A stretch of DNA of 64,000 bases from Trichomonas vaginalis G3 (Eukaryota > Parabasalia > Trichomonadida > Trichomonadidae): positions 16,574,641 through 16,638,640 of the forward strand of contig NC_067206.1 in assembly GCF_026262505.1 (NCBI RefSeq), in the 5' to 3' direction. Position 1 is the first letter of the stretch; each line of letters starts with the position of its first letter. Shown here piece by piece: positions 12,261 to 21,463 of this stretch. The position numbers and the translations under genes were made by a program. Under the pieces are notes generated by a model, which was not told where the DNA came from, did not search any database, and was given only the letters and a program-made list of their open reading frames with translations.

Positions 12261-12323
12261 TTATGTAAGAATAAAAAATTAAAAAATAAATAAAAATAAA
12301 GTTTATTTTTTTAAAGTCCAGGG

Positions 12324-13430
12324 CTAAAGTCCATAAAATGAATTAAGAACACATAAATTTTTATCATCTGCGACGTGACGAATACATTTTAATTTACTCA
12401 AGAATGCGTACCCTGATACATTAAATCTAATTCCTGTCTTATTTAATTTCACAACTTTGAAAAGGAATGTATGAATAGCTATAAAATGATGAGATGATGT
12501 TTTATGGGTTGCTTCCATTTTTTCTGAAATAAATGAATAAATATAATGTTTATAAGTTTTCATATCTTTTATATTCTTAATAACGAATGGTATAGACCTT
12601 TCAACTTCGTCTTCCTTCGGTGCTGTTCTTTCATATGAAACATTATTAGTATCTTCAATAATGAAACCACAATCGCATAAAATTTTATATGTACCAATTG
12701 TTTCTTTTGATATTTTATCTAACAAATCAAAAACTTTATCAACACCTGTACATTTATTTAAATAATAATTTGTGTAAATATCATGGTCTTCTTTCTTAAT
12801 CGTATTTGTTGCATATGTTACATTTTTCAGTGCTTTTTTGAATTTTTCAGAATCAAGAGGAGGTGAAAGTAATATACATGGATAATCTCCATCGTCAATA
12901 AATTGTAACTTATGTTTATGAATAAATTTTGTGCCTTCTTCTGAAAGTGTTTCATCTATTTCACCATCTAATAAATTTTTAGTAGATTCCAAAAAGTAAT
13001 TTTTATATCTTTCTTCATGAGATTTTTGAACTTCTGATTCTGAAGCTGGGATATTCATTAAACCCTCTACTTCATTCTCATTATATTTTTCAACTTCTCT
13101 TAATTCCTTAATTTTTTCATCTATTTCATCTCTTATTTTTTCCAGTCTTTCAATTTCATCATATTCATCATCTTTAATCCGTTCTTCATAATATTCAGGG
13201 AAAACATCAGGTTCTTTAGGTTTTTCTTCTTCAGATGTGGGATATAAGAAATTTATAACATCATCTTTATTCATTTTTCCATCATAATCTAAATCATTTA
13301 ATAACTCCGCGAATTTTTGACAATTTCTTAAATAATATTTATTAACTTCATAACTCGCCTCCTCTAATATATCCTTTATTTCCTCGTTTGTGAATCCCAA
13401 TTTTTTAACGTCGTTAGTCTTGACACTCAT
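12324..13430 (-). CDS. Polinton B second gene: acidic coiled-coil protein, open
   Basis: A 368-residue frame starting MSVKTNDVKKLGF. An alternative start lies two codons upstream. Residues 1-60 are helical with DLDYDGKMNKDD, which resembles a Ca-binding loop. Residues 70-120 are a Glu/Lys coiled coil. The rest is mixed, with Cys pairs (CDCGF) and a His cluster (HKTSSHHF). No known family recognised. Its position between the first gene and the polymerase is fixed in all three Polinton copies. Confidence 0.65.
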   Translation of the reverse strand: MSVKTNDVKKLGFTNEEIKDILEEASYEVNKYYLRNCQKFAELLNDLDYDGKMNKDDVINFLYPTSEEEKPKEPDVFPEYYEERIKDDEYDEIERLEKIRDEIDEKIKELREVEKYNENEVEGLMNIPASESEVQKSHEERYKNYFLESTKNLLDGEIDETLSEEGTKFIHKHKLQFIDDGDYPCILLSPPLDSEKFKKALKNVTYATNTIKKEDHDIYTNYYLNKCTGVDKVFDLLDKISKETIGTYKILCDCGFIIEDTNNVSYERTAPKEDEVERSIPFVIKNIKDMKTYKHYIYSFISEKMEATHKTSSHHFIAIHTFLFKVVKLNKTGIRFNVSGYAFLSKLKCIRHVADDKNLCVLNSFYGL

Positions 13431-13535
13431 TTTCATACGAATTAAAAAAATAAATTATTCAAAAAATGTAAGACATGAATTTTTAAAGTTTATTTTTTTA
13501 TTTTTTTTATTTCATTATGGTAGTTTATTTTTCAT

Positions 13536-14121
13536 TCATGAATGATAATTATATCTGATTTCTTTTACTCTCTCATACATACTAGATTTGAAGAATTCAG
13601 AACTTTCCATAATCTCCTAAATGTTTTCTTATCCCTAACGTGTGCCAGTTATTATATGAAACTGTATAAACTTTATCTTTATCTTTACACCTTTCATCAC
13701 TTCCAATATATTTATATCTCAGTTTTGATTTAGCATTTTCATATTCATTAGCGTTTAATAATTCACAGTCTTCCTTTTTAAATTGATGTTTAAGATATTC
13801 AGGATTTAATACTCTACGTTTATATGCTCCTAACTTAGTTCTAAAGGTTTTTCTACAAAATTTAGGAATTCCATCCTCTTTAATGTCATCAATGATTTCC
13901 ATTTCATTATTTTCAATTTCTTCTTCTCGTTTATGAGGTCTTTGATTATGACTCCATTGATTCCATGAAATTAAATATTCTTTATCATTATATTTATACC
14001 TCATTAGCTTATTTTGGCTTTCATATTCATTTAATAATTCACAATCTTCATTTTTAAATTGAAGTTTAACCCATTCAGGATTTAAACAATGTTTAATTAA
14101 TCGCGGAATATCTGACATCAT
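13536..14121 (-). pseudogene. Polinton B first gene: two-module Cys/Tyr-motif protein
   Basis: Mirror copy of 514-1101 with both EDCELLN modules. It lies next to the terminal repeat, about 150 bp inside it. Nearly whole but broken near its end. See the copy A entry for the module description. Confidence 0.55.
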
Positions 14122-14637
14122 CTATATATAGTTCTTTTTATAAAAGATAAAATAAAAAAAATATTTAAATTATTTTAAAATTGTAATTTAATGATTTATA
14201 AATAAATATATTTTAATGCATCGTCTATATATAGATGTAACAAAAAAAGTCACACAACCCGCACTCATCTACTACTATGAGAGCTGGAAAAAAACAAAAA
14301 TTAGTTGCATTTAGTGATATATAAGAATTTTGTATGCTTTGGTCATATATTGCACAAATTTATATGCATATTTAAGGAAATGAAAGAATATTGTTTTATT
14401 GTGTTTGTTCATGATGTGATAGATTCTATTGTCTATTTTGTTTTGATGAAGAATCTTTCATAAGTCAAAGATAAAGAAAGAAGAATCGTCGATTTTAGAA
14501 AAAGCAATTGATGAATGTTCTTTAGAGAAAAATTCTTTAAAGTGGTATAGCAATTTGTAAATCAGCAAATCAGTAAGTAAAATCTCTTCTCTATCTTCAT
14601 TACAATTGAAAAGGTCTGTTTGTGCGTTATTTATTTT

Positions 14638-14643
14638 TCAACA
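14638..14643 (+). promoter_or_regulatory. Inr-like initiator of ARL3
   Basis: TCAACA a few bases before the ATG fits the position of the trichomonad Inr (TCA+1Py(T/A), within about 20 bases of the start) although the last two positions are not ideal. The inverted repeat stops at 14637, one base upstream. Confidence 0.4.
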
Positions 14644-14645
14644 GA

Positions 14646-15179
14646 ATGGGTCTTCTTCGCCTTCTTCAGCAGATGCGCCGCTCTGCAAACGAGAGCCGTA
14701 TTCTTCTTCTTGGTCTTGACAATGCAGGCAAGACAACCATCCTCCGCAATCTTTGCAACGAAGATCCAACGTCAACATCACCAACACGCGGTTTCAACGT
14801 CAAAACGATTCAATCCGAAGGCTTCAAATTCAATGTTTGGGACATTGGTGGTCAGAAAGCCATCCGTCAGTACTGGGATAACTACTACGAGAACAGTGAT
14901 GCTCTTGTCTGGGTTGTTGACTCCTGCGACGAAGCTCGTCTTGAGGAGACAGGCACAGAGCTTACATCACTTCTTTCAAACGAGAACCTTAAAGGTGTTC
15001 CAGTTCTTATCTTTGCAAACAAGCAAGATCTTGCATCAGCTCTTCCACCAGATCAGATCACAATTTCTCTTGAACTTCACAACATCCGCGACCGTCAGTG
15101 GCAAATTCAAGGTTGCTCAGCCATTAAGGGAGACGGTCTTGACGACGGACTTAAATGGCTCGTTCAGACAATGAAATAA
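14646..15179 (+). CDS. ARL3: ARL3-type small GTPase
   Basis: Encodes 177 residues, the usual length for the Arf/Arl family. Seen: Gly2 in MGLLRLLQQM, P-loop GLDNAGKT (23-30), switch I Thr48 in PTRGFN, WDIGGQ (65-70), NKQD (125-128) and CSAIKGDGL (157-165). The closest pattern I know is ARL3 (MGLL start, GFNVKTIQS, LNVWDIGGQ-type core, LHNIRDRxWQIQ). ARL3 controls release of lipidated cargo, mainly to cilia and flagella, which fits a flagellate. The start at 14646 is chosen because earlier in-frame codons include no ATG and an Inr-like TCA lies 7 bases upstream (14638-14640). TAAATC at the stop provides the UAAA polyadenylation signal of trichomonads. A Polinton end lies about 370 bp upstream, so the promoter region is short. 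Confidence 0.93.
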   Translation: MGLLRLLQQMRRSANESRILLLGLDNAGKTTILRNLCNEDPTSTSPTRGFNVKTIQSEGFKFNVWDIGGQKAIRQYWDNYYENSDALVWVVDSCDEARLEETGTELTSLLSNENLKGVPVLIFANKQDLASALPPDQITISLELHNIRDRQWQIQGCSAIKGDGLDDGLKWLVQTMK

Positions 15180-15399
15180 ATCATGATTATATATATATCT
15201 TAAGATTTCGATAATTAATACTTTTTTTTTAATTTTCCATTATATTTTGATCGATCAATTCTCCTGCATTGAGGGTAGACTATATCTTACACTTTTCTAT
15301 TGAACTGTTTGACTTTCTGACAATTTTCGATATTTTTTTTTAATAAAAATTGTTGAATATGACTTGAAAGAACTGCCACAATATTTTTCTGCAAATGCA

Positions 15400-16427
15400 T
15401 TTCGATGTGCAGGATATGGATTTGCCAAGCATTCAATTTCAAAGTCTTAAATCAATTCAAAGAATTCTTGAAAACAATTACGTCCATATCTCAATTCTCC
15501 AGTTCATTGACCGATCAATTTCTTTGTTACAGTCTTACGATAGATTCAAGCAGTCGCAGCAACAATTTGCTGATAAATGCTTGGTGCACACTTAGGACCC
15601 TGCAGATTCGTTGTTTTAATAACGAAACAAATTTTGATCGCAATGTTAGATGGGATTGGTGAATCAGATGAAAACAACAAAAACGACAAACCACAACAAA
15701 AAGGAGGCCAAGATGGAGTTGGTTTAGGTGACAACTCAAGTGATGAAATTTAAAAGCGAACAAGAAGGCGATTCGAATCTGACACAGCTCAATTGGATGA
15801 AGAGCCAGAGAAGATGGAAATTCCAAGCGAGGATGACAGAATGTTTATATGAAATCCAGAAGGAGAAGAAGCCGACATGAAAATTGTTGAAGAAAGACCT
15901 CCTGACATCAAATAAGAACCTGATTTGTTCGAAGGAAAATGCTGAAGAATAAGACAACAATGAACAAGAAGATATCGAAGGATGTGGAAAAGGAGAATAC
16001 AAAGCAAACGAAAAGGGAGAAGAAACGAAAGACGAAGAGAAAATACAAGAAAAGTAAATGGAAGATATCGAGAAACAACTTGAAATTGTACAGAATGAGA
16101 TCTTAGAAGAAGACGAAGGAGGACAAATAGATGAAGATGGAACAAAAGAAACCAAAGAAATTCCAGATAGACCCGAAGAATATAAACAAGAAACAGACGA
16201 AAACAAACCAGTTCCTGGTGATCAAGGGGAATTCATTGAGCCAACAGGAAAACTACTACAATGTCGAAAGGACTTTGAATTTCAAATCTGTTGAAGGAGA
16301 AAAAATCATCGCAATCGATTGGAACAATAACTGATGAATCAAGAGCGAAATGAATCAGCGAAATCAATGATACGCATAATTCTGCAGCCGAACTCTACGA
16401 ACAACTTCGATTAGTACTTATTTTTGA
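15400..16427 (+). pseudogene. Midasin (MDN1/Rea1) relic
   Basis: Scattered frames give an acidic region (GIGESDENN..., IPSEDDR, EEDEGGQIDEDGTKE), followed at about 16363-16419 by NDTHNSAAELYEQLRLVL. That last stretch matches the very conserved ELCEQLRLVLEPT that lies between the Asp/Glu-rich domain and the MIDAS domain of midasin, the AAA ATPase that strips factors from pre-60S ribosomes. Order and spacing fit midasin. The frame changes several times and contains stops, and the match ends abruptly after QLRLVL, before the MIDAS domain. So this is a decayed internal fragment of a host gene; a working MDN1 must lie elsewhere. Long frames on the minus strand here only mirror the acidic codons. 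Confidence 0.55.
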
Positions 16428-16946
16428 CTTTCAAATTATCATTTATCTTATGGATACAGATAATGAATGAATCAATACTGAAGTTTCTTCTTCATTGCAT
16501 CGCTATTTATGTTTTTCAAATGTTAGAAAATATCAATATAACTGTTATTTTCCTTTTAATCTCTATGAGATCTTTATCGTTTTGTTCTATGGATAAAAAA
16601 ATCCTTTTATATCATTGAGATCTTTCAATTGTTTGAAACAGAATCATCACTAACAAACCTCAGTTAAAGATATATCATTAGAATGGCATGAGCATTTATG
16701 GGTGCAGCACGCCAGTATTATTCCACAAATCTGATCAATTTTGAAGCATGTTGTAAATGAGTGATATTAATTCTTTGTTTCATGTTATTTCAATATTTCA
16801 AATTTATTCTGATTTTTATTATCCTAGCTTATCTTGTCACATTTCTTTTGACATTTTGACATTTGAGATTTCGATTTGACAAATTCGAAAAATAAAACAA
16901 CACTAAATTTCCATATATATTTTCGAATATACAGGATATTTGAAAA
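16428..16946. other. AT-rich intergenic stretch
   Basis: No gene, RNA or repeat recognised. It contains the leader of the membrane-protein gene that starts at 16947. Confidence 0.6.
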
Positions 16947-17480
16947 ATGGATGTCACTTTTTCACGGTTTTCAGTATCAGCAATGATTGCTTTGTTTTTA
17001 ACAACATTTGCTGGTGCTGCCCAGGATTGGGGTGATACGCCAACTCCATGGAGATGGACTCCATCACCATCTTGGGATAAAACAGCACCACCTAAAAAGA
17101 AATGGCCAACAGAATCACCAACATGGCCTGCAACTAAAACAAGACAGCCAAAAACGCCAAATCCAACACAAGAACCTCCAAAACCAGACACACCAGCACC
17201 AACAGAGACAGCAACAACAACAACGACAACTAAAATAATAGATACACCTTCTCCATCTGCAAACGCACAAACTCCAGATGCTACAATGACTCCTAAACCA
17301 GATGACCAGAAGAGCGGATGGGCAAAGCACCAGACAATGTATATCTCATTAATCGCTGTTGGAGCAGTCATAATCATTGCAATTATTTTCGTGGTTGTTA
17401 TTCTCTCAGTTAAGAAGAGAAAGGACGATCAATCTACCACTCTTAACGAGCCAATCCTCGGCGAAAAGGAATTGATTTAA
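16947..17480 (+). CDS. Mucin-like single-pass surface protein
   Basis: A 177-residue protein. Residues 1-25 form a signal peptide (hydrophobic SAMIALFLTTFAGAA). Residues 26-125 are Pro/Thr/Ser-rich with Trp-Pro and Thr-Pro repeats and a Thr run (about 88-95), typical of an O-glycosylated stalk. Residues 131-155 are one membrane helix rich in Ile/Val, followed by KKRK and a 20-residue cytosolic tail ending NEPILGEKELI. Type I topology at the cell surface or in endomembranes is expected. No known domain recognised. The trichomonad surface carries many such short proteins, but I cannot name a family. Confidence 0.8.
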   Translation: MDVTFSRFSVSAMIALFLTTFAGAAQDWGDTPTPWRWTPSPSWDKTAPPKKKWPTESPTWPATKTRQPKTPNPTQEPPKPDTPAPTETATTTTTTKIIDTPSPSANAQTPDATMTPKPDDQKSGWAKHQTMYISLIAVGAVIIIAIIFVVVILSVKKRKDDQSTTLNEPILGEKELI

Positions 17481-17589
17481 TTCTAATTAATTCTTTTAAT
17501 AGTTTTGATATTTTTATTGATATGCTTATAAAAGTTAGGACTTTAAACAAAAATATTATTTATAGTTTGAACATAAGAAAAAATTTTTC

Positions 17590-17905
17590 GAAAAATAGAG
17601 GGTGTTAGTATACTCAACCCCCTCATTAATTATAGTTTATAGAGGAATAGTAACAGAGGCCTTTTTCAGGTATCCTTTAAGAAGTTTCCGAAAGAGTTTA
17701 TGCTAATATAACCTCATTTCTAGGTAAATAGGGGACATTGTTCAACTAAAAGTTTAGTTGCATACTGGCCTCGTTTCCTAAGAAACTTAATCAAGTATTT
17801 TACTTTCGATGTAAACCTTTCATGCATTTTTCCAATTCTGCATATATATAAAAGGTTTCCTTCTATAATATAAGAAGGATCCTTTAAGAAAATTTTAGGA
17901 ATTAT
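17590..17905. repeat. Intergenic hairpin cluster
   Basis: Between two convergent genes several short inverted repeats follow one another: GAGGGTGTT/AACCCCCTC near 17598-17625, the palindrome CAACTAAAAGTTTAGTTG near 17745-17762, and AAAGGTTTCCTTCT/AGAAGGATCCTTT near 17850-17885. It could be a decayed foldback element or termination structures for the convergent genes. Confidence 0.5.
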
Positions 17906-17970
17906 CTTATAAATAAATTTTTTTTATTGTTATAACCGACAACATTATAATAAAAACAAAAAATAATATA

Positions 17971-18747
17971 TTAGTAGTTTTCATTTGAATGCAACAATGG
18001 CTGGTCATCACCAGATCCCTTGTTTCCACCAAATTTTGGAAAATTGAAATATTTCATTGAAATAAATGCAGCAACAATAATAATTACAGCTGCAATTATG
18101 TAGAATGCTGTGAGATTAATTTCTTTGTGTGTACTTATGATCTGGAATTGAAAATCTTGTTTTGACCATGTAGCGTTGTCGTAAGAAAGATATATTTGTA
18201 CTAATTCTTTCTTAGAAGTAATCTTAAACTTTGGAACTTTGCATTGAACAAGATTCTGGGTCAATACAATTCCGGGCGAAATTGTATTGTTAAACTTGCA
18301 AGATATATCGGATAATGTAAACTTAGCCAAAGATTTAAGCGAAATGTTAATACTTGTTGAAATTGGACCAGATGGAGGGAAATAACTTTCAACATAAGGG
18401 ATAGCACGTGCACAGCCTTGCAAAATTCCAATGAAATAAAATCCTTTTTTGCATTTGCAAACTCCAGGATAATCGCAAATCATGTTTGCAGAGCAATGTG
18501 GATGACAAATCCAACAGCCACGTTCTGACATTGGCTCATCATGGAAATAATTTTGGTTACAGATGCAAGTACCATTTGGTCCAAGAGTTTCTGATATTGG
18601 ATTACATTTTCCGATATTAATATTTCCAGAAGTGAAAACTGTGCTGTTTTTATATGTAATCTTTGTAAAATTGAATTTCGAAACGGATGGTCCAGTTAGG
18701 TTTCCATCTATTGAATGCGCTAGCCTTGAAAAAAAGGAAAACAGCAT
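17971..18747 (-). CDS. Cys-rich (EGF-like) plus IPT/TIG domain membrane protein
   Basis: A 258-residue protein. Residues 48-112 hold about ten Cys in EGF/laminin-like spacing (C.CNQNYF, CWICHPHC, CDYPGVCKCKKGF). Residues 116-204 fit an IPT/TIG fold (PYVESYFPPSGP..., SCKFNN, VQCKVPKF, LSYDNATW). Residues 213-231 are a membrane helix. The cytosolic tail has DDQPLL, an acidic dileucine sorting motif of the [DE]xxxL[LI] type. Many NxT/NxS sites support an extracellular location. The N-terminus (MLFSFFSRLAHS) is a poor, short signal peptide, so the gene may be truncated at its 5' end or start elsewhere. Function unknown; adhesion or uptake is plausible. Confidence 0.72.
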   Translation of the reverse strand: MLFSFFSRLAHSIDGNLTGPSVSKFNFTKITYKNSTVFTSGNINIGKCNPISETLGPNGTCICNQNYFHDEPMSERGCWICHPHCSANMICDYPGVCKCKKGFYFIGILQGCARAIPYVESYFPPSGPISTSINISLKSLAKFTLSDISCKFNNTISPGIVLTQNLVQCKVPKFKITSKKELVQIYLSYDNATWSKQDFQFQIISTHKEINLTAFYIIAAVIIIVAAFISMKYFNFPKFGGNKGSGDDQPLLHSNENY

Positions 18748-18929
18748 TTCTAGAAATTTGATTCCGTTTTATCGTCTTGTCCGATTATTTTTGACTGAAT
18801 CTTCTAAATTTTGATTGAACACATAAGAAATCATGGTAGAACAGCCCGATTTCGATGTGGTTAAGATGCAAGATAGTATGGACAAATATAAGATGTGCTT
18901 ATATTCGTGCGACATTTCAAGGAGATTTG

Positions 18930-19200
18930 ATTAACAGTTTTTGAGATTTGAAATTTTGGATTGTAACATACTGATTTTCTGGCACATAATTTACTTTTTG
19001 AATATGCCTATATGATTGCAAGAGTCCTTTGTCAAAAGAATGAGTTATATTTTAATTTCGAATTAACTTTGGGTTTTTTCTCCAAAATGTGAAAAACAAA
19101 CAATAACATATATTTATCTTGATCTTTAAAATACTTATCTGATAATCATTAAAGCTGGATTTCAATAGATAATCACTTAGAGCTGTTTAAAATACCTCAT
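18930..19200 (+). repeat. Dispersed repeat, copy 1
   Basis: Similar over about 270 bp to 32200-32470 on the same strand. Shared blocks include GATTTTCTGGCA, TAATTTCGAATTA and TTGATCTTT.AAATA. The copies differ at many positions, so the duplication is old. No coding capacity. Both copies lie next to the ends of host genes. Confidence 0.65.
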
Positions 19201-20060
19201 ATTAAGTCAGTATTTTTAAATTTTACCAATAATTTTTAATTTTGGCAATGGATATTTACTATATTGTGGATGTATATTTGATGTGCCAACTATTGCATGA
19301 AAGTTATTATTATTAAAAATTATATTCAATGTCCTGCTCAGTAAATATATGTCTTTGAGATATAAAATGTATTTACTGTTTAAATTTTGAATATTACATA
19401 GCTTTTTAGAAAATATTCTTTTAGTGTCATTAGATACCATGAATGTTTTGGGACAACACACCTTAGTGAGAGTTTATGTAGTTTGATGTGTATTCACAAC
19501 AGTGAAAAACATCACTATTCATATCTTTGAAGAAACGATTGAGATGAATTTTGATTATCCTCATAGTATTGTCGCCCATCATTGAAACATGCAACATGAA
19601 GAACGTATTTTGGCACAATATTCTATTAGAAATAGTTATATTTATAAGATACGAATTAGAATTGAAACAAAAATATATGTGTATGATTTCAAAATAATAA
19701 AATCCAAGTAATACAATCTAGTGGATTATGTTAATACATTTATTTCTGCTCAAATTCTTGAAGGGATTTAAAAAAAAATTGAAAAAAATAAAAATCTTGA
19801 ACAAAAATACAAAATTCATAGGAAAAAATGAAAGCTATTTTTTTTTGAAATTATAAAGATGATTTATAATTGATTTAAATGAGAATGTTTGCATTTTGGT
19901 ATAAAAATCAAGAGCAAAAATTGATAAATATTTGGTTCAAAAAGCTAAAATGAAATATATAGTATGCAAATGATCACATTACTATCGAGTTATCACATAT
20001 ATTAAACTTTTTGAACTAGTTTAGTTAATATTGGAGATTGTAAAACAATGTTTTTTTTTT
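19201..20060. other. AT-rich intergenic stretch without recognisable genes
   Basis: Only short frames with no protein-like composition. Nothing recognised. Confidence 0.6.
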
Positions 20061-20066
20061 CTATTT

Positions 20067-20235
20067 GATTGCGAAGCTTCCTTAATCCAGAGGTGTTTGC
20101 CCAGAAAATGCACCTATGATACAGGGAATATGACTTACATGGTGCTGGTCAAAGCCGTGCAATCAAATTATGATTGCATAGTTTCCTTCATTTAGAGATG
20201 CTTGCACAGACAATATGTCTCAGATGCAAGCAATT
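20067..20235 (+). repeat. Imperfect tandem pair, period about 104 bp
   Basis: GATTGCGAAGCTTCCTTAAT near 20068 and GATTGCATAGTTTCCTTCAT near 20172 start two related blocks, followed in each by AGAGGTGTTTGC / AGAGATGCTTGC and CAGA-type text. Old duplication, no coding potential. Confidence 0.5.
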
Positions 20236-20287
20236 ATACAAAATGAACCTTAATGAAACTTTTTAAAAGTACAAGTTCATTGACGTA

Positions 20288-20501
20288 TAAGGTCGGGTTG
20301 AAAACTCGTACATGCCTCAAAAATTGAATACTTTTCAATAGACTTTCTCAATCCTATCGTCAAAAATATGTCATTCTATCGTTCACTTTACAAAACCTAT
20401 CGTTCACTTTACACAACCTATCGTTGAAAATCTGTCATTCCTCTCAATTTTTGAGGCATGTACGAGTTTTTTTGAAGCCCCCATTTTTCAACCCAACCTT
20501 A
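20288..20501. mobile_element. Small foldback/MITE-like element
   Basis: About 214 bp with inverted ends. The outer arms are TAAGGTCGGGTTGAAAA and TTTTCAACCCAACCTTA, and the inner arms ACTCGTACATGCCTCAAAAA and its mirror TTTTTGAGGCATGTACGAGT. The loop carries three to four short direct repeats beginning CCTATCGTTCACTTTAC. TA at the left edge could be part of a TA target duplication, but this is not certain. Confidence 0.65.
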
Positions 20502-21448
20502 ATCAACTCATATGCCTAAAAATGAAAGGTAATTGGTCATTTACTAAGCCACATGAAATTTTTGCTTTTGCATATCAAAATTACCAACTTTGATAATTTT
20601 CGTGTTGTAACGCTCTTTGAATTTTTTGAAAGAGACGGAGTTATAGTTTTACTCACTCGATTACATATTTTCCCCGAAGCCCACATTTGGTATCAACATA
20701 GAAAACCATATTATGGGCTATCAAATAAAAAAAATCTGTCTAACTACTCTAACCAACTTAAGATTTTTTATGCAAAGTAAACCTTTGAAAAATGTCAACC
20801 AATTAATTAGTGTTTTTATATAAAATCACATTTGCATATATACGTTTCTATGCGTACGACCAATTTTGCATCACTTCACATTTAAAACATTATTCTGAAA
20901 TATCGAACCAATACTGACAAACCGTTTTTATAGTTTTAACTACCAATACAAATGAAAATCATTTAATGTCATAAAATATATAAGAATTCCCAAAACAAAT
21001 CAATAATTAACAAAATCATTTCAAAATCATTTCTCTTTCAATTTTTGAAAATCGACCAAAGATGCAATATCTATTTATATTTGATATATATTAGTAAAAT
21101 AAAAAATGTTTCATAATATTTTGCATCAAGAATTTGAATGATTATTCAATTTGAAACTATGCAAGTTATTAGAAGATATAGCTTGAACGTTTTAATGTCG
21201 GAATTTAAATTCCTAAAATCATCAAAACAATATTCAAAAAAATATTTGATTAAAATAAATCTACACATAATGTTGAGTAATCATGGCTAAAAATCATCGT
21301 TTTTCCCTTTACAAAACTTGTCAAATTGTATGTATGAAAATTTAATTCTATAGGAGAAATATAATTTGACCATCGACGTAAACTATTGAAACGTTCATCT
21401 TAAATTAAATATGCTCTATCAAAAAAATTGAATTGACTACTCAATTTT
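20502..21448. other. Long AT-rich region upstream of xanthine dehydrogenase
   Basis: No gene or strong repeat recognised. Some AT-rich text resembles decayed coding sequence but cannot be assigned. Confidence 0.55.
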
Positions 21449-21453
21449 TCATC
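21449..21453 (+). promoter_or_regulatory. Inr-like initiator of the xanthine dehydrogenase gene
   Basis: TCATC 13 bases before the ATG at 21464, preceded by a T run, fits the position and core of the trichomonad Inr (TCA+1Py(T/A)). Confidence 0.5.
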
Positions 21454-21463
21454 AGTTCAAATA

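Larger units (their letters stand above)
6880..14276 (-). mobile_element. Polinton (Maverick), copy B, head part plus some late genes
   Basis: Reads leftwards from its terminal repeat at 14276 (ending ACTACT on the plus strand), about 370 bp upstream of ARL3. It contains the same early genes and polymerase region as copy A, then small genes on the opposite strand at 6992-7760, the same arrangement as in copy C. It is cut by the assembly gap. It is broken, with only about three or four lesions, fewer than copy A. Both copies carry small GC-rich hairpin inserts in the polymerase that copy C lacks, so A and B form one lineage. Confidence 0.85.
7794..14637 (-). repeat. Right arm of the inverted repeat
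   Basis: Mirror image of 1-6854. The inner end at 7794 corresponds to the last base before the N gap in the left arm, and 6880-7793 is the unpaired centre. This arm is joined to the intact ARL3 gene, so it is the arm whose host context can be trusted. Confidence 0.9.

Noticed and set aside
15736-16206. Long Ser/Phe-rich frames on the minus strand
   Set aside because: They are the antisense of the Glu/Lys-rich midasin relic (GAA/AGA codons read backwards), a known artefact of acidic coding sequence.
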